Assembly: GCA_037176845.1 (NCBI GenBank)
Contig: JAYKXP010000040.1
Span: forward strand, 248,001 to 312,000
Reading direction: 5' to 3'
Length of the DNA stretch: 64,000 nt
Source: Paramarasmius palmivorus
Lineage: Eukaryota; Basidiomycota; Agaricomycetes; Agaricales; Marasmiaceae
Made by a program: the position numbers and the translations under genes. The number at the start of each line of letters is the position of its first letter. Within the stretch, counting starts at the first letter, position 1. The notes under the pieces were generated by a model. That model was given only the letters and a program-made list of their open reading frames with translations. It did not search any database and was not told where the DNA came from. Shown here piece by piece: positions 23,118 through 34,767 of the stretch.

Positions 23118-24320
23118 ATGGCAAGGAACGTGCGTTACGAAAGTCTTGTGACGAGTGTGACTGTCACACCTCTGCTCGTCGTTTCGCGTCCATCGTCGGC
23201 ATCCTCAATCTTCGTCTTCTATCCACAGTACGTCTGCCAAACTTAGGCAATTGAAAGAGCTCACTAAAAGCCTCCACATAGTTGCGGCATAGACCCAAAA
23301 TCAAACTCCCCAGCACTCACCAGACGTCGACTTTCCCAAACGCATCGACTACTTCAACGCTTTCATCTCCTGTCCTTTGACTCATATCTTTTCGCAAAAG
23401 CATCCCAAACGAATCAAGGCATGTCTAATTACTACCTCCGGCACCTTCAACCTTGAAAATGTCCGCCTTCCTCGATACTAGCCCGTAGGATGTGCAGCGG
23501 CTATGTACGCTTTCCGCTCCTCCTACCTATACAAGATGGTTACTATCTGTGTACAGGTCAACTATACTTTCTTACTCCTTTCTACTCTTTGCGATGGGTA
23601 CTGAACACGTTCGCCAACATACAAGGATATCGTTTATCTCCAGGGACCTTGGTACGCATTACATCTCTCCGAACTTGCTAGTCCCAATCCCAATCCGTTC
23701 CTCCCAGCACTCCAATTCCGCACTACTCCTCCACCTCTATCCTCCCTGTCATACCTTGTGCTTCCGTTTCATACCCCAACGTAACACTCCCACATCGAGC
23801 TTTCTCCTCCCCCACTGGATGCGCTTCTCTACCTACTACAGACAGAGCCTTATCATGAATCAAACACGACGATCAACATATGCTTCCACCCACTCCTGCT
23901 ATAGCTACTTTCCCAATTGTATCCACCGCGTTAGCAGCAGCCCCACCTGGCCCCAACACGTAGCAAGAGAAGGACGCGTTGATACCGAGAGCATTGTAGA
24001 TGCGATAACAGGCCTTCCGCTAAGATCAAGGGTGTTTGGTACGTGACACGTTCCTTACAACAATCAAACAGATCCCTCGTCCACCTGATGCATACTCCCC
24101 CGCTTAGAACTCAACACCACATTCCCTGCAAGTCATCCCTTCCTCAACCATCTTTGCTGCACCTCACTCAACATATAGTTTCCGCCTATGTCACAAAATT
24201 TCAAGCAGCATCTACCTGGAACCTGATCCGTCTTCACCACTCAGACGATCCCGACGGTATACAGGTCAGCATTTGATGGTCAAGAAGAGCCATGCATATG
24301 ACGCTATCGCCCAAAAATAG
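23118..24320 (+). repeat. Segment F, copy 3
   Basis: The same order of elements as copy 2: palindrome at 23155-23169, intron-like GTACGT..CATAG, then exon-like sequence. It diverges towards its end and is shorter than the other copies. Readable pieces include HTRISFISRDLGTHYISPNLL. Stops in all frames. Confidence 0.55.
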
Positions 24321-24405
24321 GGTTCGATGGGGTAGTTGGTTGCCTATGTCACTCGCGGTATGGATGGTGGCGCAGACGGTCCCCAGTTCGCGCCTGGGCT
24401 GGATC
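24321..24405 (+). pseudogene. tRNA-Val pseudogene
   Basis: GGTTCGATGGGGTAGTTGGTTG at the start and CCCAGTTCGCGCCTGGGCTGGATCA at the end (split over 24382-24405) derive from tRNA-Val. The anticodon arm has been replaced by unrelated sequence and the acceptor arm no longer pairs fully. It is not functional. Confidence 0.8.
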
Positions 24406-25770
24406 ATGACGACGTGTTTACTTCCTAGGGGGTTGTAAGGCGTCTTGTACGCCGCTGAATCTCGACTACTCGAGAATGGAAACAGATGAGGCCCTGAGGC
24501 CGAGAGAGCACGACCAACGTGGATTCGTGTACGGAGTAGACAAGATACAGGTGAGATGAGGTAACTACGGCCGAGACGGCTTTATATAGTCGAGGACGTA
24601 GGTAAATAGATGCAAGCAGATAAGTGATAAGAGAAGAAGATAAACCAAAAATGGGTGGGCGCCTTACAGGGGTTGTATACTTACGCCCCCGGTACTAGAA
24701 TACGCGAATGTCACTGGCTTTCTCCTGGCATGTACTATTAATGTATGTCTTCTAGATCAAGCCCCGTTCACATGGATCTAACCTACAATATCACAAGCAC
24801 GTTATCCACGTCAGGATTGCATTTGATGGAGCCCAACGACTTTGAAGCGCGCTCACATCTGAGTGCACGGAGGACAAAAATAGTTCAGTATTAACAATGC
24901 GTAGCGATACAATGTGTTTTCGAATTGTGGGCTTACGTTCACCGTCAGCGCGACTCTTCGTCGAGGATTGACAGTCACAGTCACAGTCACTAGGGAACGT
25001 GTACCATCTAATTCATCGTTCCCACTCCCAGCCCATCTTCTGTATCCATTACTTTCAGAAATGTTTGACCGCAAAGCCATTGTACCGGCTCAATCATTGA
25101 GACTCGGAAGCAAGACTGAGAGTCATGGGTCATTCTTCGATAATGACAAAGTGTTGATCTTCTTTCCTTGCATCATGGACCCACTCAACGACCCCAATAA
25201 CCGAGGTTCTATATCTGAGTATCGTGATGGAAGACAACCTGTTTTACCCAGGGCACTCGTGATTAATAGTTTCATCACAGCAGGTTTTGTAGCTACGGGT
25301 ATGAATAAAGGCGCTTTATGCAACATAAACTCCGTATATAGGATATGGAAACAGATACACACTACAGCGAGTCGCGTCTGTTTCGGTAGAAAAAGGATGG
25401 GATAGTAATGGTGTTCGGTTTGCGGGAATAATTTGCCTTGGGCCGGCGATCTGGATAAGGCAATTCCTTTAATCTTTATCCTTCATTTTTGCTCGGCTAA
25501 CTCGTCATCTTTGCTGCTTCTGTACAAGCAGAACATCACTGCGGTAACAACTTGATCACCTATATTGTATCATCCCATAAATTATAATCAATTGTTTCTT
25601 CTTGTCTATATGTCGCGAGCCACTCGTGCTGAATGGTTACTGTGGGTCACATTTTGATTTCTCGCAGCCACAGAGGTGAGGTCGTGATGATCGATGTCTT
25701 GAATCCGGTGTCTTTCTATTGTCATCATAAATATCAGCACGGGGACATCGTTTCACATTTATGGCTCCAA
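24406..25770. other. Spacer with K first-exon remnant and promoter block
   Basis: Apart from the solo LTR described separately, 25110-25280 is a K leader plus broken first exon (MDPLNDPNNRGSISEYRDG, then out of frame). 25430-25570 is the promoter block seen at 8920 and 15050. GACAGTCACAGTCACAGTCAC at about 24969-24989 is an inverted relative of the F palindrome. Confidence 0.6.
24434..24668. mobile_element. Solo LTR, 235 bp
   Basis: It starts TGTAAGGCG and ends CGCCTTACA, the TG..CA short inverted ends of an LTR. Perfect 5-bp target duplications GGGGT flank it at 24429-24433 and 24669-24673. A TATA-like TTTATATAG lies at about 24580. The paralogous site near 14350 lacks it, confirming an insertion. 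No internal coding part remains, so it is the product of LTR-LTR recombination. The superfamily cannot be told. Confidence 0.85.
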
Positions 25771-25778
25771 CTTATAAG
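25771..25778 (+). promoter_or_regulatory. TATA-like CTTATAAG before 7TM gene 4
   Basis: CTTATAAG and the adjoining TCAAAGGCCAGAAATCTGTG are the same as before the other paralogues, 35 bp upstream of the ATG. Confidence 0.6.
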
Positions 25779-25812
25779 TCAAAGGCCAGAAATCTGTGTA
25801 ACATACATTACC

Positions 25813-27001
25813 ATGACGGACTCGGACATCTTACAAGCTGTGAGGCTCTATGCGTTATCCATCTTCATTGAGTGTATACTTTACGGTAGGTTCAGCTTTG
25901 TTATAGAGCAAGGGTCGTTTATTGATGTGGACCAATAGGTGGATTTCTAGTGCTTATGATCATTACCCTGGTGGCAACTTTTAGGAAGACAATCACATCA
26001 CGGATTATTCGTATCCATGTGATAGGGCTAATGATGTTTTGTCTGGCCTCGGTAGTAAGTATTGACTAGTTATTTCTTGTCCTTGATACTGAGCTGAATC
26101 GTGTAGCACGTTATGTCTAACATCTATCAGGTACTCCGAGGGCTCAGCGGTGGGGGAAGTATTCTCGGAGAGTTGAATAGCCCAATATTTCTACTTCAAC
26201 AAGTCATTTCCGGGACCCAGATCTTTCTTGCGGATGCATTCTGGGTAAGTATTTTGTATCTTGATAAGCCTATACTTATATTGTTCAGCTATATCGGCTT
26301 CACATAGTTTGGGAGGGCGACAAACGTGTCACTTACCCCTTCGCATGTCTTCTCATTTCAACAATAGTTCTTGGAGTCTACTCCACGGTTCGTTGGGTAA
26401 TAGGAACAAAGAATGGTGAAGCCTCTATTCCCCATGAAACACGGATTAATAGTATCGCACTCCTGGTCATGGCTCTGGCTTCGAGCATTGGGTTTACTGG
26501 TAAGTTCCAGGCCTTTTCACTTTCTCATCACAATAATGGACTGTGTCAATCAGTTCTCATTACATACCGCGTGTGCTTGGTCAACCGGAAAGTGAAGCAG
26601 TACGATGACGTGGGGCACGCTCGCAGCATGCTCAAGTATTTCATCACATTGGTCATTGAATCTGGCGCACTATACAGCGCTTTCTTGCTGCTCTACTTGA
26701 TATCGCTCGTGCTCAATAGCTTCATGAGCACCATCCCTAACGAAGCGGTGAGTCTGAGAGTCTATTGGAAGACATTGTTATTGATGGCTGAGTTTGCAGA
26801 TCATACAAGTTGTGGTAAGTTGACAATGAGGCGACCTCACCATGCTCACGATTTCACTAGGGAATCGTTTACTACATGATGCTGTTTCATTCGACGCTCC
26901 CTCTCACAGAAGCCATAGACACAAACACAAACGAAATCTGGGAACCGCACTCTCAAGGCTCCTTCGAATCCACCGGTAGTCATATATATGCTGAGAAATA
27001 G
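25813..27001 (+). CDS. Seven-helix membrane protein, family copy 4
   Basis: Exons 25813-25885, 25939-26054, 26107-26244, 26289-26499, 26554-26747, 26800-26814 and 26861-27001 give an open 295-aa protein. The order of seven helices and the YRLHIVW motif are kept. The helix 5-6 loop is the shortest of the intact copies (RKVKQYDDVGHARS), lacking the repeat of copy 3. The tail (EPHSQGSFESTGSHIYAEK) resembles copy 3, not copies 1 or 2, so copies 3 and 4 share a recent history. Flanked by a K remnant on the left and the intact K gene on the right. Confidence 0.85.
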
Positions 27002-27375
27002 AAGACTGAAGAGGAAGGCAAAGTATAATGGTTTGAACATTCAAAGCTTTTGTGTAGACCCAACCTGAACCTTGATCTGTCCTGTACTATTTATTAATCA
27101 AGGTGTTTCCGAATAAGCAAAAAGAAAGGCGTGCGATATATCCAGTGAACTCGACAATGGACATGTCCGCGAGTCGGCTCCTCTTGCCTCTCTAATTCAT
27201 CATCTCTACTCTCCAGCAACCCAGTCCGTCTCGTGTCCATTAACCTCGGGAACCGCTTGATTGCAAAGCCATTTTACCCAGGGCGCTTGCGATTAATGGT
27301 TTGATCACTAAAACTCGGAGCAAGACGCAGAATCACGGGACATTCTACAACGTGTTGATCTTCTTTCCTTCCGTG
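27002..27375. other. Short spacer, K leader
   Basis: 27140-27170 contains 'ATCCAGTGAACTCGACA', which resembles the site split by the 12.6-kb element at 35290/47893. 27300-27375 is the leader shared with other K copies. Confidence 0.5.
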
Positions 27376-28368
27376 ATGGACCCATTCGACCCCAACGACC
27401 AAGATTCTATATCAGAGTACCGCGATGCAATGTACCGCCTCCGATACGCAGCTTGGGACAAGCCTTTACGCGTAGGGCAGCTCATTCAGCTATGCTTGAA
27501 GCAGCCTACAAAGTCAGTCCACGGACGAGACCTTCCCAAGCTGCCTTTTGGATTCGAACATGAATACGTCCTCAGAAGGCCTCTCCAAAACGATCCCGTG
27601 AAGTTTCAGCCTCGCTCTTACGTGTGGATAGCTGTGCCCTTCATCCCAGAAGTTCCGGGAACGGAGGTAGTATTGAAATTCATTCCGCCTTCACATCAAG
27701 CACTTCCGGGAAAGGATATCGTCCCACATCGATGGGTACCTCCAGCGATAATCACTCAGTGTCAAGCGGAAGCATATGAACGACTTGATTACTTACAGGG
27801 AGAGTCGATTCCTTATTGTTTTGGAGGATTCGAGGTGCGTAGACTATATGCGCGTTAGATTCGGATGAAAGCTGACGTTGTAGGGATGCAAGGATATTGA
27901 GACACCCTGGGGTGAGAGCGTATATCTCATTGCTATGGAATATATACCAGCGCCGTTCGTCGAGTCTGTGGACGCTATTGGGGATACTACTGTTTTCCTC
28001 GACATTGTAAGCAAATCAATCTTCCAATGAACTGCCTTCTACGTATTACTGACCACTCACAGCTTCAATCCGCTGTTACAGCGCTCCTCTCAGCCCATGA
28101 AAAAGTCATCGCCCACCACAATCTCGACGAAACAAACGTTCGCTTCGACGCGTTCAGGAACAAGGTGGTGTTTATCGGTTGGAAGAACGATCTTGCATAC
28201 AACAATTCTCGCAGCGCTTTTACTTCCTCGTGTATGGACGATACATGTCGTCTTTTTCACTTGTTCTTTCAGTACAAGGTTCATAGACAAGATATGACAA
28301 GGACAATTAGGGAAAATGCGTGTTTGCGTGAGGTGTTCAAACACAGTTGGAGGCAATGGGAAAAGTAG
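27376..28368 (+). CDS. Kinase-like protein K with both catalytic aspartates replaced (probable pseudokinase)
   Basis: Exons 27376-27834, 27884-28006 and 28063-28368 join in phase to 295 aa. The fold follows protein kinase/aminoglycoside phosphotransferase-like proteins: TEVVLKFI with the beta-3 lysine K101, QAEAYERL with the helix-C glutamate E132, VYLIAMEYIPAPF as the hinge (166-178), and a catalytic loop AHHNLDETNVRF. The sister gene at 54 kb has HLDIAERN and FIDW. Here the loop is HHNLDETN (Asn214 for Asp) and FIGW (Gly233 for Asp). The intact frame and splice sites suggest a non-catalytic role or very recent loss. The ATG aligns with the other copies; an in-frame ATG at 27301 would add 25 residues. 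Confidence 0.8.
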
Positions 28369-28429
28369 GTAGACCGAGTACAGACAGCTGCAGATGACGG
28401 GTATGTTGATGAGCCACGTTAGGTCGATT

Positions 28430-29165
28430 ATAGCATGCGATAATTACTTCTGGCGTGTGTACCGCAGAATGCCCCCACAAAATCATCTGTCCCGACTGTT
28501 TTTATTCTGTATGACACTCGTAGCAGAAAATCTTGTGTGAAGGAAACCCTGAGCATATTGATATTGTTCAGTCGCTGATGTGATACAAGTCTCACCCAAT
28601 TATGATGGCGATAGAAATAGACCTCAATCGCGTTTCGACAGCATAACAGGGTGCCTACCATGTAGCATTTAGCATTTAGCATTTTGGCCCCATGCCGAAA
28701 TGCCATTGATGCACCCCCTTTTGTTAGAATCTCAAAGTGGCGATGCACATGTCGGAAGAAGATGACATGTTAGGAATCGAGTGCTGATAGAACGCCTCGA
28801 AAACCTGTAGCGGAAAAAAGATGTGTCAATATAGAGCGTCATGGGTGACTCCTTAAAATTTTGTCAAAGCTGAATCAGTCACAGGACGGGTACGACGAAA
28901 GATATTCCTTCGCATGGTGCCGATACTTACGTCCTAAACGTACAAGTATCACCTACCTCAAGAATTACAGCCAAGCACGAACACTGCCATCGGGTACTTT
29001 GTCGACAATATGAGCTGCATGCCCAAGACTTTGGTGCTGTTTCATTGTTTCGGTATAATTCAGCTTGTCTTTATTGGGGTTGTTGTCGGGTTCCACGGTT
29101 GAGATAGAGCCAACAGTCTTCGCAGACTGAAACGAAGGCGTTTCAGTCTCGATAGTTCCATGACA
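28430..29165 (-). pseudogene. Monocarboxylate-transporter-like (MFS) pseudogene C, internally deleted
   Basis: Both ends match pseudogene B: the start has VDKVPDGSVRAWL (about 28970-29010, followed by a stop), and the 28500-28640 end matches 21480-21610. About 1 kb of the middle is missing. At 28660-28690 a short run of GCATTTA units lies at the break. Confidence 0.7.
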
Positions 29166-29519
29166 GAGGTGCAAGTGATAATATCAGGAAGCTGTTGTAA
29201 CATTGTCCACTTTATAAGCGAAAGAAACACTGTCAAGGTATCATATGAGCCAGTAATACGAGCAAATCACGCAGCAAAACGACCTACAGAAATCAATTTA
29301 TTTGGGTGTTTCATCTCCGGCTGGTATCTAAAGGCAATCTAGACCTGAAAAGTTATGAGGTTTGAAGCTTTGAAGGTTGATTGCTGGGAACGGTGCTGAC
29401 TCGCTCGGACAGGTTGACCCTCACATTCTATCCAACGTATACCTGATGTTGAGGATCTGTGTCGTCGAAGAAGGGTACTGTGAGGCTGCGGGTACTGAGA
29501 AAGGAGAAAAACAAGGACG
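29166..29519. other. Short spacer
   Basis: No gene seen. It separates the reversed MCT relic from segment F, as at 12641-12688 and 23071-23117, but is longer here. Confidence 0.45.
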
Positions 29520-30955
29520 ATGATGGCTGTTCAATTGAAAGGAACGCGCGTTACGCAATTGGCGAAGGACTTGTGACGAGTGTGACTGTCACACCTTTCC
29601 TCGTCGTTTCGCGTCCATCGTTGGTATCCTCAAGCTTCGCCTTGTATCCACGGTAAGTCTTCCAAACTTGGGCAGGTAAAAGAACAAATTCTAAGCCTCC
29701 ATATAGTCGCGGCATAGACCCAGAATCAAGCTCCTCAGTACTCACCAGACGTCCACTTTTTCAAACTCATTGACTACTTCAACGCCTTCATCTCTTGTCT
29801 TTTGACCTCCATCCTTCCGCAAACATATCTGGAACGAATAGAGGCCTGTTATCTCACCGCCTTCTGCACCTTCGCCCTTGAAAATGTCCGCCTTCCTCAA
29901 TATCAGCTCTGAGGATGTGAAACAGCTATGTACGCTTTCCGCTCCTCCCACCTGGAAAGAACGCTGACCACTTGTCTACAGGTCGAATATCCTACGCATA
30001 AGGAAGATTTTTTCACTCCTTTTGACTCTGTGCTATGGGTACCTAGACGCGTTCACCGACATATGAGGGATCTCGTTTATCTCTAGGACCTTGGTACGTG
30101 TTACATCTCTCCGAACTTGCTAGTACTAATCCCTATCCGTTCCTCATAGCAATTCAACTCCGCACTAAACCTCTGCCTCTATCTTCCCTACGGTACCTCG
30201 AGCTCCCTTTTCCTACCACAACGTCACACTCCCACGTCGACCTCGCTCCTCTCCCACTGGACGCGCTTCTCCACCGACTACATGCAGAGCCGTAGCATGA
30301 ATCAAAGACAATGATGAACGTATTCTCCCCGCCACTTCCGCGTAACAAAACGCCCACCGTCGGCCTGTAGGAACACTAGCGCATGAAGACAGTCCAGGGA
30401 CCTTAGTACGTCATATCCCTCTCCGAATCTGCTTGCACTAACGCGCATTGTATAGCTCCGGGTCCATGCCACTCAGTAATTCAACTCCAGACGCCCTTTT
30501 GTTACCTCGACGTGATACACTACTCCCGCGTCGACCTTCCTCCCCGCTGGACTCAGCTCTCCGCCTCCTTCAACGTCCGTCTTGCCTTCTGCTTGACAGC
30601 AGACAACAGCACCGTATGATGTAGGAAGGATCACCGAAAATGACCAGGGGCTGCCGTTACGTGCGTTCTTCATCACTCCCATCCAGATACAGCGCTTACC
30701 ATTCGCCTATAGGAACACCCTCCCCCGCAGCTTTAACCCACAGAACTTCTCGACGCCGCTAGCTACTGTCTGTTCTGACCCGGGAAGCTGGTACGTCACC
30801 GTCATGCCTCTCAGCGCAGCTCGCCGATACTAACCCCGACCCATGCTTCCCAGACCACGGATTGGAAAAGACATTCCAGCAACCTACATCTGATTCTTTC
30901 CTTTCCCTCTCCGGCTCCCCCCTGCTGTCAACGCGTACACGAGGAACCGAAGCAT
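29520..30955 (+). repeat. Segment F, copy 4
   Basis: Palindrome at 29580-29594, intron-like GTAAGT..TATAG (about 29653-29707), then the exon-like block with FFKLIDYFNAFISCLLTSILPQTYLERIE. GTACGT..TAG pieces follow at about 30094-30149 and 30406-30456. It ends at an intact tRNA-Val. Stops break every frame. Confidence 0.55.
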
Positions 30956-31048
30956 GGTTCGATGGCGTAGTTGGTTATCGCATCTGTCTAACATGGCCTC
31001 CAGTAGTTGTTGCACAGAAGGTCCCCAGTTCGAGCCTGGGTCGAATCA
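30956..31048 (+). tRNA. tRNA-Val(AAC), with 19-nt intron
   Basis: The exons (30956-30993 and 31013-31048) are identical to the copy at 465. The 19-nt intron at 30994-31012 is unrelated in sequence to the other copies' introns. A and B boxes are intact, and a T4 run follows at about 31068. Confidence 0.95.
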
Positions 31049-31120
31049 CTTGTTTGACCATCATAACGTTTTAGTTCCTCGAGGGACCCTGGTCTCCTCG
31101 CGCTTTATGTTAGTTGGATC

Positions 31121-31190
31121 GGGCTCATGGTGTAGTTATCACATCTGCCCCCAGCATGAGTGCATGTGAAGTAATGTATGCGGGGGTCGC
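31121..31190 (+). pseudogene. tRNA-Ala pseudogene
   Basis: GGGCTCATGGTGTAGTTATCACAT derives from the tRNA-Ala 5' half with base changes in the acceptor and D arms. GCGGGGGTCGC at about 31180 recalls the anticodon 3' strand. The T arm and 3' acceptor are missing. It lies 72 bp after tRNA-Val, the usual pair spacing. Confidence 0.75.
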
Positions 31191-32285
31191 TATTTGGAAA
31201 CAACCACAAAGGAATTTTCTAGAAAGTGCACCCAGCTATCAACAGCCAGAACGGGAGAACGGGAGAACGGGAAAAGGGGAACCGGCGCGCTCAAGCAGCC
31301 GTCTCGATATCAAATCGGAACTGGGTACATATGAAAGCTGCTCGACGGAAGGCTGTATCAGGAATGGTTGAAAGGCATGATTGGATCCAGCATTCTCCTT
31401 CTTCGGTCGCATCCAGTGTCGGAGCAAGGGACCGAGCACCGGGGTCAAACCGAAGCCGGATGGATGTGAATGCCACTGAGCAGACGTGTTGACACGTTGA
31501 CATTCTCACAAGGAATAGCCATCGTATTATCCGGTCTTTAAACGTCCTTTTTTTATCCTGTATGAATCTCAGTCTTTACGGCTATCGTTCTTTTCTTTCG
31601 TCCGTTCTTTAGCTCGCGTTTAGTCTTGACATGTCTTTATCATGATATTACCATATGCGTAATTGGGAACTTGTATTCATTCATTCGACTGTAGCTACTC
31701 GCCAGCGCTGGAACTGAGTTTGGAACTCTTTTCGTTCTGCACCCGTAACACTGGTCCAAATCCAAAGACTTATTTCGATATATATCGTCACGGGTACAAT
31801 TCAGCCACCGTATCGGATGCGAGTAAGTAGCCCTGGGCGACGCCGAGTCACCCGCAATATTATCGCACAGCACGCTGAACAATCAGTAGATACGAAGAAA
31901 TCAAGGAGTCCGTTCTGGAAAAGAATATCCCGTAACAGGTTTTGTCTTCGGTGTAGTTCTGTGGGTTACAGTAATAATCGTATTATGTCGAGGCTAGAGG
32001 TTGGATTGGCAGGGAGAGGAAAGACAAGGAGAGGTTTATGTAGTTTACAGGCGTCTATTCTCAGTCTTATGCATCATGTTCTTCAGCGTACTCACTGTAC
32101 GCTGCACGAGTCGGGATCGCCCTGTATCAATGTCCAAGCCATCTATATGATCAAGTTCAAGTTGTTGCCCCCACTACGAGCAATTTCTCGTGGTGACGCT
32201 CTTCCATTCAAGACCACGCGCTAGACGGCTCTCATGGACCACATTTCTATGACAAATAATTGACCTGTTCGGAACCAACGTGATG
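31191..32285. other. Spacer duplicated from 5.7-6.3 kb
   Basis: Blocks at 31289-31489, 31530-31650 and 31677-31760 match 5739-5935, 6050-6170 and 6190-6270. A small GGGAGAAC tandem repeat lies at 31254-31274. No gene recognised. Confidence 0.55.
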
Positions 32286-32339
32286 TGAGGTGACATCGTC
32301 TCACAGCTGTATCCCTGGCATACAACCTGGCATATAAAA
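32286..32339 (+). promoter_or_regulatory. Imperfect palindrome and TATA box before 7TM gene 5
   Basis: TGAGGTGACATCGTCTCA at 32286-32303 corresponds to the perfect palindrome at 7436. TATAAAA at 32333-32339 is 29 bp before the ATG. Confidence 0.5.
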
Positions 32340-32367
32340 CCCCAAGATATGTACGTGATACAATCCA

Positions 32368-34767
32368 ATGGTCGATTCGCGTGTGTTGCAGGCCGTGAAG
32401 CTCGATGTGCTAGCTGCATTCATTGAGTGTATACTTTACGGTAGGTTCAGCTTTGATCCAGAGTAGTGGGTGTTTATTGACCAGTCGATAGGTGGATTTC
32501 TGGTGCTTATGATCATTACCCTGGTGTCAACTCTCAGAAAGAAAATCACAATCCAAGTTATTCGTGTCCATGTGGTGGGTTTGTTTATGCTTTTTCTGGC
32601 CTCGATAGTAAGTACTTAATGATTCCGGGCTGTCTCGTGGTACTAATGGTGAACGGCATAGCACATTATTTCTAACGCCTCTCGTATGATCAGAGAAGTC
32701 AGCAACGGCGGAAACTTTCTCGAACAGTTTAGTAGTCCCATATTTCTCCTTAAACAAGCCGCTCTCGTCCTTCAGATCGTTCTTGGGGATGGATCTTGGG
32801 TATGTTTCTTGTGTGTTGGGACGAGTTTAGGCTTATACCAGTCAGTTATATAGGCTTCACATTGTTTGGGACGGCAACAAACATGTGACTTACCCCTTCG
32901 TATTGCTTTTCATCTCCGCAGCGGGCCTCGGAGTTCACAGCATCATTTCTATTGGAAAAATACAAGCCGATATTGGGAAGTCCATTCCGCCTGAAATAAG
33001 GACCCCTGTAACTGCTAGTGTTGTTATCTGGTTCGGTTTCGGTTCGGTCTGGTTCCATGCCAGTTCCAAATCCTGGAGGATGTCGGTTTCGGTTCCGGTT
33101 CCAAGGCGGTTGCGGTCTGTGACCGGTCTGAACTGGGACCGGACTGCAAACCATACCGGTCTGAGGATAACTCAGAATCCACTCCCTAAAAGTACAAGGA
33201 CACGCACAATTTTTTTTGGAATTGATGTCGTGAAGGCGTAATGCCTCAAGGGGATCTTATTTCACCCCAATATAGGGCAAGCTAGGGAGAGAAACAGTCC
33301 AGAGTCAGCTCACGGTACACGGAAATATGTCCATAGGAACCATTCAACATAGGGATGCACACCGTACCGTCCATGGACATGGCCATATGTGAAGGGACCG
33401 TTGACGAACACGCCTACTTCAAAACCGTCCGTTTGCTGGGCCCGTCCAAGTTTCGAACAGGAAGGCACGGTCGCAAGAAGATCAAGAACGGCCACCAACA
33501 GGTATTCGGTAGGTCTATATAATTTTCTATGCAATCAATGTCTGTTGATCCACATTTTCAAAGGAAAAGACTCACTGAACACTTTGCACGTTGAGTCCGT
33601 TGAGTTTCTCAACAGTAGATGGCTGTGGCGTGGCCCGTTGATGCTTCTCCTCTTCCTCTCCTCCAAATTCCTGACGGGATAGTGACACAATCACAGCTAC
33701 CCTCTGATGGCATCTATCACTCGTCGAGAACAGGTACGATGGCGCATCCCCAATTGAGCATATCCAAGAACCAGCAACCACGCCCCGCAAGACGCCCCGA
33801 CCATCACTGTGTGCATCGATGATTTCAAGTTGGTCATCGCTCGTACTCTTCCGCCTCCTAGTACCTTCTTGGTAGTGACTTACCGGATGGTGTTCCAGAT
33901 ATATATCAAGAAGAATGGTCAGTGAAGCGGTCCTAGGTGAAAGAGACGGGCTTTGCTCGAGTGTGCAACGACATTTTGGGTGACCTCAAAATGTAGCTGT
34001 CCGAACCGGTTCCAAACTGGTTTTGCCAGTTCGAACCGCAGTTCCATAAATTCACGAATGCTGGTTCCGGTTTCAGTCTTGGATGCAGTCCCAGACCGAA
34101 ACCGGACCGAATGAAACTGGTTAAACCGGTCTGAACCAGAACCGGATAACAACACTAGTAACTGCCACTGTGGCTTTGGCTCTGGCTTCGAGCATTGGGT
34201 TCACCAGTAAGTGAACATCCTCGTCAATCACTTATATCATGACCAATAACTGTGTCAATCAGCGCTTATTGCTTTTCGTGTGTACTGCGTAAAATGGAGA
34301 GTCAAGAAGTACATATCCAGTAGCGGTCTGGGCCAAACTCGCAACATGCTCGGAGATTTCATCACGTTGGTCGTTGAATCGGGCGCAATATACACTGCGT
34401 TTTTGCTCCTCTTCTTGATATCAGTAGTGTATGACAGCTCCGTGAGCATCATACCTAACGAAGTGGTGAGTGTAAGAGTATGTTAGAAGAGAGTCTTACT
34501 GATGACTGAGTTTGCAGATCATACAGGTCGTGGTAAGTTCAACCCCAAACGACAGTACCATCCTTACAATTGTGCCAGGGAATTGTTTATTACATGATGC
34601 TATTTCAGTCGACACTCCCTCGAGAGAATCACTACCCACAAACACAATCAAAAACCTGGAGCCGCATTATGGGTCACGCAGAAGATGTAGAAATATGTGT
34701 AGAGGCTCCGCGACCGGTAGTTGTACATGTTGCGAAGTGGAAGAGTGCACAGGAATGCATAGTATAA
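32368..34767 (+). pseudogene. Seven-helix membrane protein, family copy 5, split by a hAT insertion
   Basis: Exons 32368-32440, 32492-32607, 32662-32799, 32846-34206 (containing the transposon 33016-34157), 34263-34465, 34518-34532 and 34579-34767. Leaving out the transposon and one copy of its 8-bp duplication, exon 4 is exactly 211 nt, as in all sister genes, and the reading frame stays open for 314 codons. The gene was therefore whole until the insertion. It is the closest relative of copy 1 (ISAAGLGV, PPEIR, PRENHYPQTQ). With the insert, stops fall in exon 4 between helices 4 and 5. Splicing out of the insert cannot be excluded. Confidence 0.88.
33016..34157. mobile_element. Non-autonomous hAT transposon, 1142 bp
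   Basis: The inverted ends are TAGTGTTGTTATCTGGTTC and, on the other strand, TAGTGTTGTTATCCGGTTC. Perfect 8-bp target duplications GTAACTGC lie at 33008-33015 and 34158-34165. The subterminal 200 bp on each side are packed with GGTTCCGGTTT-type words. No transposase frame. Its ends differ from the 17.7-kb element, so the genome has at least two hAT families. It interrupts codons for helix 5 of 7TM copy 5. Confidence 0.94.
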
